A stretch of DNA of 34,660 nt from Firmicutes bacterium HGW-Firmicutes-2. Its GTDB lineage: Bacteria > Bacillota > Clostridia > Lachnospirales > Vallitaleaceae. Position 1 is the stretch's first letter. The number at the start of each line of letters is the position of its first letter. The notes beneath the pieces are model-generated. The model did no database searches. It was not told where the DNA came from and saw only the letters and a list, made by a program, of their open reading frames with translations. Below, piece after piece: positions 1 to 8,848 of this stretch. The position numbers and the translations under genes are program-made. The stretch lies in NCBI GenBank assembly GCA_002841495.1, contig PGZV01000024.1:1-34660 (forward strand), given 5' to 3'.

Positions 1-237
1 TTTTCAAGAATAATTTGTCATCAAGCTCACACCAACCTTGACTCGCTTTCACAAGTGATTATTCTTTACTTTCTGATTCAACATATTAGTTTTATTAATT
101 TATATATTTATAGCATATGTATTTATTTGTGTCAATGTTATTTTTTAAAAACATAATTGATTCAATGATATCAGATATCAACTTGATAAGATGTTTTAAA
201 TTGCCATGTAAACTCTATAATATTGTTTGTAACAACA
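1..237. other. Left-edge stretch without a recognised gene
   Basis: AT-rich sequence downstream of the minus-strand MocR gene. I see no convincing coding frame, RNA gene or strong terminator hairpin. Confidence 0.5.
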
Positions 238-1653
238 TCATGCCTCACCAGTTTTGTATCTTTTTATCTCATCACTTAATTTCTCTAGTCCATCTACAAT
301 TTGTGACTCTGTTACATTACCAAACCCCATGACCAGCTTCACTTCACCTATACATGTTTCTCGTGGAAAACAATATGCATCTAAAAACTGCATATTTACA
401 CAGGCACTCTTCATAGCTTTTTTAAGGTCATATCTGTCTATCACTTCACTAAAATCTAAAATCAAATGCAATCCAGATTTATGACCAGTTATTACAATCT
501 TGTTGCCAAAATGTTTTTGAATTTCTTGTATAATCATTCTTCTCTTTCCATCATACAATTTCTTCATTTTACGAATATGTTTTTCATAATATCCTTGTGA
601 TATAAAGGATGCCATGGTCGCCTGCTCAAACAAAGATGTATGTATATCAGAATTGTACTTAACCTCTTCGATTGTTTTTATCAATTCTCGAGGTACAATC
701 ATAAAACCTAATCGAATCGCAGGACATAGTGTTTTAGAAAACGTCCCTAAATAGATAACTCGAGACGGTTCAAGACCTTGCAATGCTTGAATCGGTTCTC
801 CTTCATAACGAAACTCACTATCGTAATCGTCTTCAACAATATAACAATCATGCCGTTTTGCATACCCAATCAATTCTATACGTCTATTAACCGGCATAAC
901 CCCACCAGTAGGAAATTGATGACTTGGCGTTGTGAAAATAAGTCTTGGTGCTTGCTCAGGTAATTCAGATGTAATCATACCATTTTCATCTACATTTATT
1001 GATTTGATCTGGGCACCAAATTGATTTAATGTTGTAATAATTCCTGTACTAACTGGATTTTCTATAAGTATATAGGATTCTTTTTCTACAAATGCCCTAA
1101 GTAGGCTAAATCCTTGAGCAGCTCCATTAATAATAACTATTTGCCTTGAATCAGCTTGAATCCCACGCCATCTTTTTGCGTAATCCACAATGGCATTTCT
1201 AAGAGGATAATATCCCATAGGATTATGATAATCGAACATGCCAAAATCCAATGTTCTCACCGTCTGCTTATACAGCTTAGTCCAATCTTCAATAGGAACA
1301 TACCGTAAGTCTGGCACACCGGTTCTAAAATTATAGTGATTCTGTTCTTCCTCATATAAAAGTTGTCTGGTATCAGGCATCTCAGAATTAGGAATATACT
1401 CACTCTCTAATAGAACACCTTCATTCACATAAGTACCCGCTCCCTCTATTGAATAAACGTATCCTTCAGCTAACAATTGTTCATAAGCATCAACTGCCAC
1501 AATTCTCGAAACATCTAGTTCTAAAGATAAGACTCTTGTTGAGGGTAATTTCTGATTACCAACAAAATCCCCTCTTAAAATACTATCTTTAATAACACTA
1601 TAAATCTGCCTGGTCATAGTCATATCACTTAATTTATCAATTTTTATAAACAT
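238..1653 (-). CDS. MocR/PdxR-type regulator (GntR HTH plus aminotransferase-like domain)
   Basis: A 471-residue protein with a GntR-type winged helix (about residues 12-75) joined to a fold-type I aminotransferase-like domain. Visible motifs are NGAAQG (176-181), VEDDYDSEFRY (273-283) and TFSKTL with the PLP-binding lysine at about K307. Length and order match the MocR family, whose members bind PLP and act as transcription factors rather than as enzymes. It is divergent from a LysE/RhtB exporter with a gap of about 110 bp, the usual arrangement when a MocR protein controls its neighbour. The inference is that it regulates the exporter in response to an amino acid or PLP adduct. The effector cannot be read from sequence. 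The gene appears intact. Confidence 0.9.
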   Translation of the reverse strand: MFIKIDKLSDMTMTRQIYSVIKDSILRGDFVGNQKLPSTRVLSLELDVSRIVAVDAYEQLLAEGYVYSIEGAGTYVNEGVLLESEYIPNSEMPDTRQLLYEEEQNHYNFRTGVPDLRYVPIEDWTKLYKQTVRTLDFGMFDYHNPMGYYPLRNAIVDYAKRWRGIQADSRQIVIINGAAQGFSLLRAFVEKESYILIENPVSTGIITTLNQFGAQIKSINVDENGMITSELPEQAPRLIFTTPSHQFPTGGVMPVNRRIELIGYAKRHDCYIVEDDYDSEFRYEGEPIQALQGLEPSRVIYLGTFSKTLCPAIRLGFMIVPRELIKTIEEVKYNSDIHTSLFEQATMASFISQGYYEKHIRKMKKLYDGKRRMIIQEIQKHFGNKIVITGHKSGLHLILDFSEVIDRYDLKKAMKSACVNMQFLDAYCFPRETCIGEVKLVMGFGNVTESQIVDGLEKLSDEIKRYKTGEA

Positions 1654-1764
1654 ATCATCACCAAGTGGTATTATTGTTTTTTACAAAAATCGGCACTACC
1701 GCATACCACTACTTCCTGTTACTATTATACCAGAACAATCATAACACTGTTAAGGAGGAATTAT
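1654..1764. promoter_or_regulatory. Divergent promoter region between mocR and the lysE-like gene
   Basis: This 111-bp intergenic region must hold both promoters and the probable MocR operator. A TATTATAC -10-like element lies at about 1724-1731, in front of the plus-strand exporter. That gene has a strong AAGGAGGA ribosome binding site six bases before its ATG. I could not identify the operator half-sites with confidence. Confidence 0.5.
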
Positions 1765-2400
1765 ATGCTTTCTTTTTTTATCACATCATTATTAATAGCA
1801 CTTATCCCTGGCCCCGGAGTAATATATACAATTTCTACAGGTATATCTTACGGAAAGACCAAAAGCCTCCTAGCTGTGATTGGATGCACTCTTGGGATTA
1901 TCCCTCACTTGGTTCTGGGTGTTTTTGGTGTAACACTTTTTTCTAAACTTTCATCTGAAATATTAGCTCTAGTACAAAGCATTGGTGCATGTTACTTAAT
2001 TTATCTTGGTTATAAATTAAGTAGTCAAAAGACAAGTTTCAAAATAAATACAACAAAAAAAGTACTGGCAAATCGCTTATTTGTGATTCAACCAATACTT
2101 ATAAATCTACTTAATCCTAAGCTAACTTTATTCTTTTTGTCTTTTCTTCCTCAATTTGTTAATAACAGCCATGATACCGTTTACCAGACCATCCGATTAG
2201 GTATTCTTTTCATGATACTTACTTTTCATGTATTTCTAATTTACGGATTACTATCTGCGCAATTAAGCAAACTTTTTCTCTCTCGCCCAAAATATTTATT
2301 CAACTTTCAGAAATTAGTGGGCATGATTTTTATTGGTTATGCAACAACCATTTTACTAGATGTCTTGGCGACCGTAAGGACGTTACACTTGGTTCCCTGA
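1765..2400 (+). CDS. LysE/RhtB family amino-acid exporter
   Basis: A 211-residue, very hydrophobic protein of the usual length for LysE/RhtB exporters. The N-terminal signature is visible: a hydrophobic start, then IPGPGVIYT at about residues 13-21, followed by GISYGKTKSLLAVIGCTLG. LNPKLTLFFLSFLPQF near residue 115 is also typical. It should be a cytoplasmic-membrane exporter of amino acids or similar compounds. It is the only large plus-strand gene in the window and is divergent from mocR. Its last dozen codons overlap, on the other strand, a low-complexity junction that also follows the DUF4143 remnant, so its extreme C-terminus may have been replaced by a rearrangement. The substrate is unknown. 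Confidence 0.88.
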   Translation: MLSFFITSLLIALIPGPGVIYTISTGISYGKTKSLLAVIGCTLGIIPHLVLGVFGVTLFSKLSSEILALVQSIGACYLIYLGYKLSSQKTSFKINTTKKVLANRLFVIQPILINLLNPKLTLFFLSFLPQFVNNSHDTVYQTIRLGILFMILTFHVFLIYGLLSAQLSKLFLSRPKYLFNFQKLVGMIFIGYATTILLDVLATVRTLHLVP

Positions 2401-2414
2401 CCAAAAGAACTGTC

Positions 2415-2548
2415 CCGGTCTTAACTTTTTCAATTAATGCACCTAACTCTGTTTTGAATTCAGAATTGTTAATATAAGCAAGTCCGGTATCGGCTAAGTA
2501 ATACTTATCAGATTTGGTCAGAATACGTTTTTCTCCACCATTAAACAA
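2415..2548 (-). pseudogene. Remnant of a DUF4143-type AAA ATPase C-terminal domain
   Basis: About 40 codons resemble the C-terminal DUF4143 region of archaeal/bacterial AAA ATPases (KYYLADTGLAY, then an ELGALIE stretch like the family's DLG..LEN). The rest of the gene is missing on both sides. The reading frame continues into unrelated sequence (VREPSVTSLRSPR) that overlaps the lysE 3' end. It has no ribosome binding site and is far shorter than the roughly 400-residue family, so I read it as debris. The assignment rests on a short motif. Confidence 0.45.
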
Positions 2549-2569
2549 TTCAAATTCTAGTTTAGCCCA

Positions 2570-3292
2570 TCAAAACAACCTTTTTCCATCTAATATATTG
2601 ATACCAAGCTCTTTGGCCACACCGGTTTGCTTAAATGGATTTATTTTTTCTACGACGTTGTCACGTTTGAAAAGCGAACCTGTATTTTTAAACCAAAATG
2701 TTACATTTGCTTTTATGCACTGTTCGCGGATGTTAAGCACCCACTCATAATCACATTCACGAGCTTCTCGTCCTGTTTCACCTCCGACTGTAACATGGTC
2801 TACGCCATGAAGATAGGGTGTTAAATCGATCGCTTCTAAAAGTGGTGCGCAGGCAATAAAACGTCGCTTAATCGGATAGGATAAAAATAAGGGAAGCCTA
2901 TAGTCGGCTACTTCTTTATTTTCGACACTACATCCAATATTTACATTGTCATAGCCATTTCCCCAATCTGATGGGAGGGATACAAGGAAACGATCAATCC
3001 GCTTGGTTAAAATCAGAAAATCAATGTCGGTTCTTTCCTTAATGATAGCCCACGCTTCTTTGCGCCACTCATCCGCTTCTGGAAGAAAAAAGTCCGTTGC
3101 AAAGCAGGTCGCAAGAATCTTGTTTCCTTTGATCCTGTATTCACCTTTTGCATTTGTCCTTATAGGCCAATCGAACTTATCTGTTTTTTGTATGGTGTTT
3201 TGGCCATAGCGTTTGGCATGTGGCCCATAAAAATAGCAGTTTGTACAACCATCACTTGCTTTGTAACAACCTGTCCACGGCTCCCAGTTCAT
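2570..3292 (-). CDS. DUF5131 (phage Gp37/Gp68-like) protein
   Basis: A 240-residue protein of the DUF5131/Gp37-Gp68 family, found in phages and mobile islands. The opening MNWEPWTGCYKASDGCTNCY with C-x6-C-x2-C is characteristic and suggests a metal or Fe-S site. Later motifs FLILTKR and VGGETG are also family-typical. The start is ATG at 3292 because AGGAGG (3299-3304) lies six bases upstream. An ATG directly abutting that AGGAGG and another further upstream are possible in frame but poorly spaced. The biochemical function is not established. It looks intact and stands alone, preceded by a short ATTT repeat. Confidence 0.85.
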   Translation of the reverse strand: MNWEPWTGCYKASDGCTNCYFYGPHAKRYGQNTIQKTDKFDWPIRTNAKGEYRIKGNKILATCFATDFFLPEADEWRKEAWAIIKERTDIDFLILTKRIDRFLVSLPSDWGNGYDNVNIGCSVENKEVADYRLPLFLSYPIKRRFIACAPLLEAIDLTPYLHGVDHVTVGGETGREARECDYEWVLNIREQCIKANVTFWFKNTGSLFKRDNVVEKINPFKQTGVAKELGINILDGKRLF

Positions 3293-3415
3293 ATACATCC
3301 TCCTCATTTATTTATTTATTTATGTAGGTTATCTCATGTATTAACGTTCGTATATTCTTCTTGAATTTCTTTTCCGACAAAATCTCATTGGTAAAAAATT
3401 CACCACGCTACATCC

Positions 3416-3859
3416 TTATTCTTTTAGTGCAATGTAAATATTGACATCTGCATGTTCCCAATCATCATTTAAATACTCTTCAAAATCACCGGTGAAACTA
3501 CGTTCTAAATTCATAGCCCAAATTTCATCCCACGCCTTAACCACTGCATCGACCATATGACCGTGAATTGAAAATTTGGCATATTTTCCTGCGGGGATTG
3601 TTTTCACGGTTATATTTTCATTATCCGCTTTTGAGACCTCAACGCCTGCTGTAACACAGTATTGATCTTTCGTATAGTCGGAATATAATCCAATGGCATG
3701 TGTGTTGATTTTATTCTTTATTGTTTCATATGTTCCTCCTTGAAAAAGGTCTTCCCATAATCCAGAGATGATTTCACTCACTTTAGGATCTGTATTTCCT
3801 GTTACCGCACTTACTCCAACAACGGTTTTCTCGTCTAACTTCACAACTTCATAATTCAT
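3416..3859 (-). CDS. GyrI-like / AraC effector-binding domain protein
   Basis: A 147-residue stand-alone GyrI-like (SOUL/AraC-effector-binding fold) protein. The N-terminal YEVVKLDEKTVVGVSA strand, the central IPAGKYAKFSIHG and the C-terminal ADVNIYIALKE are family-typical. Such proteins bind small hydrophobic or cationic ligands and some hydrolyse or sequester them. The start at 3859 is chosen because GGAGG (3868-3872) is eight bases upstream. The ATG at 3865 would be only two bases from it. It lies directly downstream of a WYL-domain regulator, a common pairing. The regulator probably controls it, but that gene is frameshifted. Confidence 0.83.
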   Translation of the reverse strand: MNYEVVKLDEKTVVGVSAVTGNTDPKVSEIISGLWEDLFQGGTYETIKNKINTHAIGLYSDYTKDQYCVTAGVEVSKADNENITVKTIPAGKYAKFSIHGHMVDAVVKAWDEIWAMNLERSFTGDFEEYLNDDWEHADVNIYIALKE

Positions 3860-3940
3860 TAACATGACCTCCAATTTTTGTTTTATTATTTAAACTATAA
3901 GGTCATTATACACGCCTTAATATGACTACTATGTGTCATA

Positions 3941-4847
3941 TTAAAAATAATATTCTAATATTTTTTCTAATTCTGCTTGAATTTCTTTTCGGACGAATTC
4001 TGGTTCTATTACTTGGCAATGACTTCCAAAGGACATGATATAGTAAAAAATCCATTCTCCTTTAGGATACTTGATCTCTACGATATAGCTACCATCCTCT
4101 TGTTGTTCATAGTCTTCAAACTCATCGAATACTCTATATTCAATTTTTTCAGATAGTTTTAATTTGAGTAAAATAAAGTCTTCCTGAAAGACTTCTTTCT
4201 CCAAAAAAATCTGTTTTGGTTTTTTCCTTTGAAAAATTTCATCTTCTACTAATAACTCTTTGATTCGTCGAAGTTTAAAAAATCTCATATCCTTTCGCGT
4301 GTGGCAATAGCCATATAGATACCAAGCTCCACCTTTAAAACACAGTTTTAACGGTTCAACTTCACGAGAAGTTGTTTGTTTTTTTTGCACTTGAATAGGA
4401 AAATTTAATCACATGTTTTTCTAATATTGCCCCTTTGATTGTATTAAATACGTCTGTCTCATTTTGTGCATTTGCCCATGAGGAAAAGTCGACTTCAATC
4501 CAATCCGTTTCCGATTCTCCCAACAAACTGCTTATCTTATTAAAAGTTGTTTCGGTTTTATTTAGATCAATGGCTTTAATCGCTTTTAGAGAAGATAAAA
4601 TATCGTCTTTTTCCGCATCGGTAATTACTGCTTTATTCAAAATAAAGTTTGGAAGTAATGAAATACCTCCACCTCTTCCTTTTTTCATATAAACCGGAAT
4701 TCCAACCGCTGACAAGATTTCAACATCGCGAAAAATAGTCCTTGTGGAGACTTCGAAACGCTCAGCAAGTTCCCTAGATGTCACTGTTTTTTTATCTAGT
4801 AAAATATATATGATTTCAAATAGCCTGTTGATTTGCATTGAACTCAT
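3941..4847 (-). pseudogene. YafY-type HTH/WYL transcriptional regulator, frameshifted at A8
   Basis: Two adjoining frames together form one regulator of about 300 residues. The N-terminal part (4847 to about 4387) has a DeoR-type HTH (SRELAERFEVSTRTIFRDVE) and the linker KKGRGGGISLLPNF. The C-terminal part continues with a WYL-domain core (PLKLCFKGGAWYLYGYC, then FFKLRRI). The break is at a run of eight A on the coding strand (4379-4386). With seven A the protein reads through as SSAKKQTTSREVEPL. With eight, it stops at TGA within six codons. It may be a true mutation, a sequencing error, or a site for polymerase slippage that restores the frame in some transcripts. Confidence 0.85.
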
Positions 4848-4881
4848 TCCCTTACTGTAGAATTGTTTTTAATAGTATATC

Positions 4882-5004
4882 ATGGTTAAAGGGTCAAAAC
4901 TAAGTTTCACTAAATTCACATATAATATGTAGATTACGTAGATACATTCGTAACTATATATTGTATGTGAAAGTTCAACTATATAGTTTTGACACCTTAA
5001 CCAT
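4882..5004. repeat. 123-bp MITE-like imperfect inverted repeat
   Basis: The ends 4882-4902 and 4984-5004 are complementary over 21 bases with two or three mismatches (ATGGTTAAAGGGTCAAAAC against ATGGTTAAGGTGTCAAAAC). Weaker complementarity continues inward for about 20 more bases. The element is non-coding, AT-rich, and sits just upstream of the WYL regulator gene. Size and structure suit a MITE or a large hairpin. A target-site duplication is not clear. Confidence 0.6.
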
Positions 5005-5092
5005 ATTATACGCTGTAAGTATAACTTAAGTGCTTGGGCACTTCTATTCTTAATCAAGCGACATATAAATAATAAAAACGAAACACTAATTG

Positions 5093-5455
5093 TCACAATA
5101 AAATTTCTAGTATTGTAATAAGAACAACAATCCCATAGACCCATTTATTCCAGTTAAAAATCCTTTCACCACCGAAGCTTGCCATTGGATAAAATGGCAT
5201 CACACTGATTGCCAGGAGTATGCGTCCAAGTGTTACCACTGCATCAACAAATTCAATGTTAGCTGAGGAAGTTCTTCCGATAAGAACCAACAGGAAAACA
5301 GATCTCCACTGAAATAAAGCAGTCTTACCTAGAACACTTCGAAAATCTTGATCTCTTCTGTACTCACTCGGATACCAGTTACCGGAAATATAATATTTTC
5401 CTTCACTTGCTAGACGTCGCACATGAACATTCCTGTCTTTGCTCCAGAAAATCAT
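5093..5455 (-). CDS. Unrecognised 120-residue membrane-associated ORF, possibly a remnant
   Basis: I do not recognise this ORF with confidence. The C-terminal half holds two hydrophobic segments around MPFYPMASFGGERIFNWNK. That faintly recalls the LDG region of M50-like site-2 proteases, but the key aspartate is missing and the N-terminal HExxH domain is absent. There is no clear ribosome binding site, and the flanks are full of gene debris. It may be a decayed membrane-protease fragment or a chance ORF. Confidence 0.25.
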   Translation of the reverse strand: MIFWSKDRNVHVRRLASEGKYYISGNWYPSEYRRDQDFRSVLGKTALFQWRSVFLLVLIGRTSSANIEFVDAVVTLGRILLAISVMPFYPMASFGGERIFNWNKWVYGIVVLITILEILL

Positions 5456-5921
5456 AAGCTCAAGTGTGGCTGCCTGCCAATCAGTTCAGCACAAGCCCCA
5501 TCATAGTAATCTTTAAATTTTTGCCATATCTTGAAACTCCTGACCTTAGTTTGCAAATGACTAAAACTACTCATTGTCTCGACATGTGTGGAGATGTGGT
5601 CGCAGACAGTTTTATTTGCTTCTTAATAATTTGTAATACCTTCTCCACTTTTGTTAAGTACTGGATAACTATCAACTTCAATCTTTCAAGCCCAGTTTTT
5701 AGAAAGGTTTGTTTACGGGAACATAACCATATGATTAGCACATAGAATCGAATGATCAACACTTATTAGGAGAATTTTTTCTCTGAAACTTTTACCTATA
5801 TTTTGCTACTTGGCAAGATATGAATTAAACCAATTTCTTCTAATCTACAGCTTTGGCATAACCATATATTTGTTTTTATAGAAATGAATCGCTGATACGC
5901 CAATCAAAAGGACAATTCCTA
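5456..5921. other. Degraded stretch with a possible RumA-tail signature
   Basis: No intact gene is visible. On the minus strand, 5572-5586 encodes THVETM followed by SSFSHLQTK in the same frame. This resembles the RumA/RlmCD C-terminal HVETV motif found six more times to the right. The flanking frame gives no recognisable RumA body. I treat this as the weakest of the seven copies. Confidence 0.35.
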
Positions 5922-6128
5922 TTAAAGCAACATTTGGTAATAAATTGTATTTTCCTTACCTATTAGGTCTTTGTATCCTCTTTCTGTATAGTAATGATAT
6001 TTGGCTGATTTGTTCATATACCTTATTATATGGTTGCAATCTTCAAATACAATCGGATATGGTATGCTATCCAAAATACAAGACATGATGCTTTCATTAT
6101 CCATGATTTTCTCCACCATCTTATTCAT
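5922..6128 (-). pseudogene. Truncated PAS-domain protein fragment
   Basis: The N-terminal part of a PAS domain is visible: ILDSIPYPIVFEDCNHIIRY, then MNKSAKYHYYTERGYKDLIGK. This matches a small family of stand-alone PAS proteins in anaerobic Bacillota, where the domain runs on for roughly 50 more residues. Here similarity ends abruptly after the GK and the frame stops within ten codons, so the ligand-binding half is missing. It sits among serine-recombinase debris, consistent with disruption by mobile DNA. Confidence 0.6.
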
Positions 6129-6339
6129 ATCAAGTCATTCGCTTCTCTTCTATTATATATCAAACGATATCTTTTATAAATCGAAAGGATTCATTTTAAC
6201 CCTTTGTCATCAACACCACAAACTCAACGTGAAATTATTGAGCTATTTCGCACTTTCATAAAACATAATAAACCTAGTGTTTATAAAAGTTCTATATCAA
6301 TATTATCTTCTCGAGCTACAATTTTCAATTAGGCTATTT

Positions 6340-6554
6340 TCAAAATTTACTGTTTCGAACTATGTTTTTACTTTTTCTTTGTACTCCATTTGCGCCTATA
6401 ATAACATTGCTTCTTTTAGTTTTTTCTGTCTGTACCGCTTGAAATCTTTCCTTTGAAATAATTACTGTGTTGTTATTCTCACATAAATAAACCGCTTCAT
6501 GTTTCCATTATCCAATAATCTTACATTACCCTTATATTTTTCGTTGCTAAGCAT
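6340..6554 (-). pseudogene. Large serine recombinase fragment, frameshifted
   Basis: The minus strand reads MLSNEKYKGNVRLLDNGN and, after a frameshift, EAVYLCENNNTVIISKERF followed by QAVQTEKTKRSN. This is the characteristic part of the Recombinase domain of large serine recombinases (L-x-N-x-x-Y-x-G, then an IIS-x-E-x-F-x-x-V-Q block). The catalytic resolvase domain, zinc ribbon and coiled coil are absent here, and a stop follows at 6340. It is inactive debris of an integrase or transposase, and evidence that mobile elements passed through this region. Confidence 0.75.
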
Positions 6555-6667
6555 CACATCAACTCATCTTGATTTATTGCTATTCGTTTGTTTTGGGCTA
6601 TAATATCCTGGGTTCTAGAAACTAAAATATCCATTTCATCAACAAGGTTTCTTTGTTGTCTTTCCAT
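6554..6667 (-). pseudogene. Coiled-coil fragment, probably from a serine recombinase
   Basis: A 37-codon frame contains ILVSRTQDIIAQNKRIAINQ. The IAQN-x-x-IAINQDE pattern resembles the coiled-coil region near the C-terminus of large serine recombinases. Its stop overlaps the ATG of the following recombinase fragment (TGATG), suggesting that two recombinase genes once lay in tandem. Confidence is moderate because the segment is short. Confidence 0.45.
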
Positions 6668-6794
6668 TTTAGACTACATTCTGGTATGACCTCTAAAAAA
6701 GGTATATTCCCATCATTAAATATGATGGAAATACGCCGCTGAAATTATTTTAATTCATAGTCATAAGGTCAAGTCTATTACATGGTAAATAACA

Positions 6795-6820
6795 AAAGCC
6801 ACGGGAAACCCCGCGGCTTT
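6795..6820 (-). terminator. Terminator of the TPR-GGDEF gene
   Basis: The hairpin AAAGCCGCGGGG-TTT-CCCGTGGCTTT, followed by TTG on the minus strand, overlaps the stop codon of the TPR-GGDEF gene. It is GC-rich and compact, consistent with a rho-independent terminator. Confidence 0.8.
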
Positions 6821-8444
6821 AACCTAGTGTGATGACAAATACTTTGTTACGTCCATTGTCTTTGGCTTTATACAGTTCCTGATCGGCAAGGCTTGTACAA
6901 TGCTTAAGATTGGTTGAGTCAATACGTCCAAAACACCCACCGACACTTATTGTGACTTTTGTAGGAGAAAGTTCCTCCGAAGAAGGGATGGACAATGACT
7001 CGATTACAGTTCTTAGTTTTTCTGCAATAGTGGAAGCCTCCTGCCAAGAGTTGACACGGATGAAACAAAGAAACTCCTCACCACCATAACGCCCTACAAA
7101 TCCTTTGTCTCCAACAATAGCTTTGATGTTTTCGGACAGGACCTTCAGACAAACGTCACCTTGTATATGTCCAAAAGTGTCATTGTAAGTCTTGAAATGA
7201 TCGATGTCAATAAATAGGATCACACCTGTGAGAGAACCGGTTTCATTAATTTGGTTGATGAAAATCCTATCGAGTCCTCTTCGGTTGTAAATCTGAGTCA
7301 ATTCATCGATCAAAGTCTCTTTTTGAAGTATGGTATTAATGGCCATCAAATGATTCAATTCCTCATTGGCGATTTTAACATCCTCTTCAAGTTTATTGGT
7401 TAAAAGTTCAATTTTTTTAGTACGTTCCTTTTCTTTAAAATACTGGAATTCGACGGATAAGATTTCGAGGCGTTTGGAAAGATTGACGGCATCGATTTCT
7501 TTTTCTTTGACATGATAAGCCTTATGGTAGGTGAGTGCTTTTTCATACATAAAGTTGCTTTCATAATATTTCGAAAGTGATTTGTAAATTGTACATACTT
7601 TGTTGTCGAGCTTGTTGTTGATGGCATATTCAAGTGCTTCATTCCAGTTGTTCAATGGATTTTTACCTGTGTGTTCATTGAACTTTGCCATTTCCATGAG
7701 CAGTTCCACCAAATAAAATTTATTGTTTACACGGGTTATTTTATCGAGTGCTGACTTATAATAACGATCAGCAGCCATGTAATCACCTTTCATTTGCATG
7801 GCGCGGCCGAGCTTGGTTTCAGCTTCCCCTTGATTGATCATATCGTTAAACTTCATGACAATCGTGTAAGATTTCATCAGTTCATCATAAGAAGCTTCAT
7901 ATTTTTCTTGAAGGTAATATATTTCACCGATATTGAGATGGATTACAGCTTTGTTGGACTCAAGCGAATGGGTTTCGCAGATTTCAACGCCTTTTTCATA
8001 ATACATTAGAGCATTTGGATAATCCTCTGCCATTCTGTAGATTTCACCGATATTGTTGTAAAGAGAAGATTCAAGATTTGCATCAGAATCTTTTTCAATT
8101 TTGGAAACGGAAGACAAGAAATAATCCAGAGCATCTGTGAAAGCACCAAAGTAAAAGTATATTATTCCGATGATATTGCTGACTTTTAAAATCCCCTTGG
8201 CATTGTCATATTTTTCGAAGATTTCCAGAGCTTGAAACGCAAGTTCCAGTCCACGGGAATAGTCGGACATGACTCTACAGGCATAAGCCATATGAAAAAG
8301 TGAGTAGGCATATGATAACGGTTGATGGGTCGCTTTTGAAAGCTCCAGTGCGCTCTTTGCATGATCATAGGATTCTTGTGGATTTTGGTTGGCAATTTTT
8401 TTTGAGTGTTCCAAAAGCTGTTCTATCTTAGTTTTATTGTCCAT
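6819..8444 (-). CDS. TPR-repeat diguanylate cyclase (GGDEF)
   Basis: A 541-residue cytoplasmic protein. Residues 1 to about 330 form tetratricopeptide repeats (for example SLYNNIGEIYRMAEDYPNAL, then AVIHLNIGEIYYLQEKYEAS). A coiled coil (about 335-385) follows, then a GGDEF domain. The domain shows DELTQIYNRRGLD, the metal-binding FIDIDHFKTYND and the active-site RYGGEEF. It should make c-di-GMP from two GTP under control of whatever binds the TPR array. No membrane segment or EAL domain is present. It looks intact, unlike its neighbours, and has its own terminator. Similar TPR-GGDEF proteins are common in Clostridia. Confidence 0.92.
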   Translation of the reverse strand: MDNKTKIEQLLEHSKKIANQNPQESYDHAKSALELSKATHQPLSYAYSLFHMAYACRVMSDYSRGLELAFQALEIFEKYDNAKGILKVSNIIGIIYFYFGAFTDALDYFLSSVSKIEKDSDANLESSLYNNIGEIYRMAEDYPNALMYYEKGVEICETHSLESNKAVIHLNIGEIYYLQEKYEASYDELMKSYTIVMKFNDMINQGEAETKLGRAMQMKGDYMAADRYYKSALDKITRVNNKFYLVELLMEMAKFNEHTGKNPLNNWNEALEYAINNKLDNKVCTIYKSLSKYYESNFMYEKALTYHKAYHVKEKEIDAVNLSKRLEILSVEFQYFKEKERTKKIELLTNKLEEDVKIANEELNHLMAINTILQKETLIDELTQIYNRRGLDRIFINQINETGSLTGVILFIDIDHFKTYNDTFGHIQGDVCLKVLSENIKAIVGDKGFVGRYGGEEFLCFIRVNSWQEASTIAEKLRTVIESLSIPSSEELSPTKVTISVGGCFGRIDSTNLKHCTSLADQELYKAKDNGRNKVFVITLG

Positions 8445-8615
8445 ATTAGCACCTCATTTGCATTATAATTGATTTTTGAAAGTTAGGCTATATAAAATAA
8501 AAATTACAGCATTCATTATTCTACCTAAATTCAACGTATTGAATGCTAATCTTAAAGAAACATTTATTCATCAAGACTTTGAAAGAACTTTTTAAAGTAT
8601 TAGCTTAGAAACTAA

Positions 8616-8702
8616 CTATTTCTTCAAAACTAACTGCGAGACCGTCTCAACGTGGCGGGTATAGGGCTTAAGAATATATGAGACGGATGGGGTATGGTGA
8701 GT
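8616..8702 (-). other. RumA/RlmCD C-terminal tail (copy E), cassette boundary
   Basis: The minus strand encodes HTPSVSYILKPYTRHVETV followed by SQLVLKK and a stop at 8616. The HVETV motif (8640-8654) is the hallmark C-terminus of RumA-type 23S rRNA uracil methyltransferases. No methyltransferase body precedes it. The 43 bases 8658-8700 recur at 14687-14729 with four mismatches in the same orientation, so this copy and copy F bracket the TOTE/AbiE cassette as direct repeats. Confidence 0.65.
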
Positions 8703-8742
8703 AAAAATATAATATATTCTAGTAATGAGAGCATTCTACTTA

Positions 8743-8848
8743 TCAGCTGAAGGATACATAGGTAAAAACACAGAAAACCGATTCTTTTTTTAACGCAACA
8801 TCTTCTTCGTCATTCACAAAATCCAATGCCTCTAGAACATCTTTCAGT
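8743..8848 (-). pseudogene. Short coding remnant after the TOTE gene (UPF0158-like)
   Basis: Directly after the TOTE stop codon another frame reads IKLKDVLEALDFVNDEEDVA and then KKESVF, ending at 8743. The first part resembles the start of small UPF0158-type proteins, but there is no start codon or ribosome binding site and the rest is missing. It is probably a remnant carried with the cassette. Confidence 0.3.

Noticed and set aside
5464-5745. 93-residue plus-strand ORF
   Set aside because: No recognisable motif or ribosome binding site, and it lies in degraded sequence where the minus strand gives better, though weak, signals.
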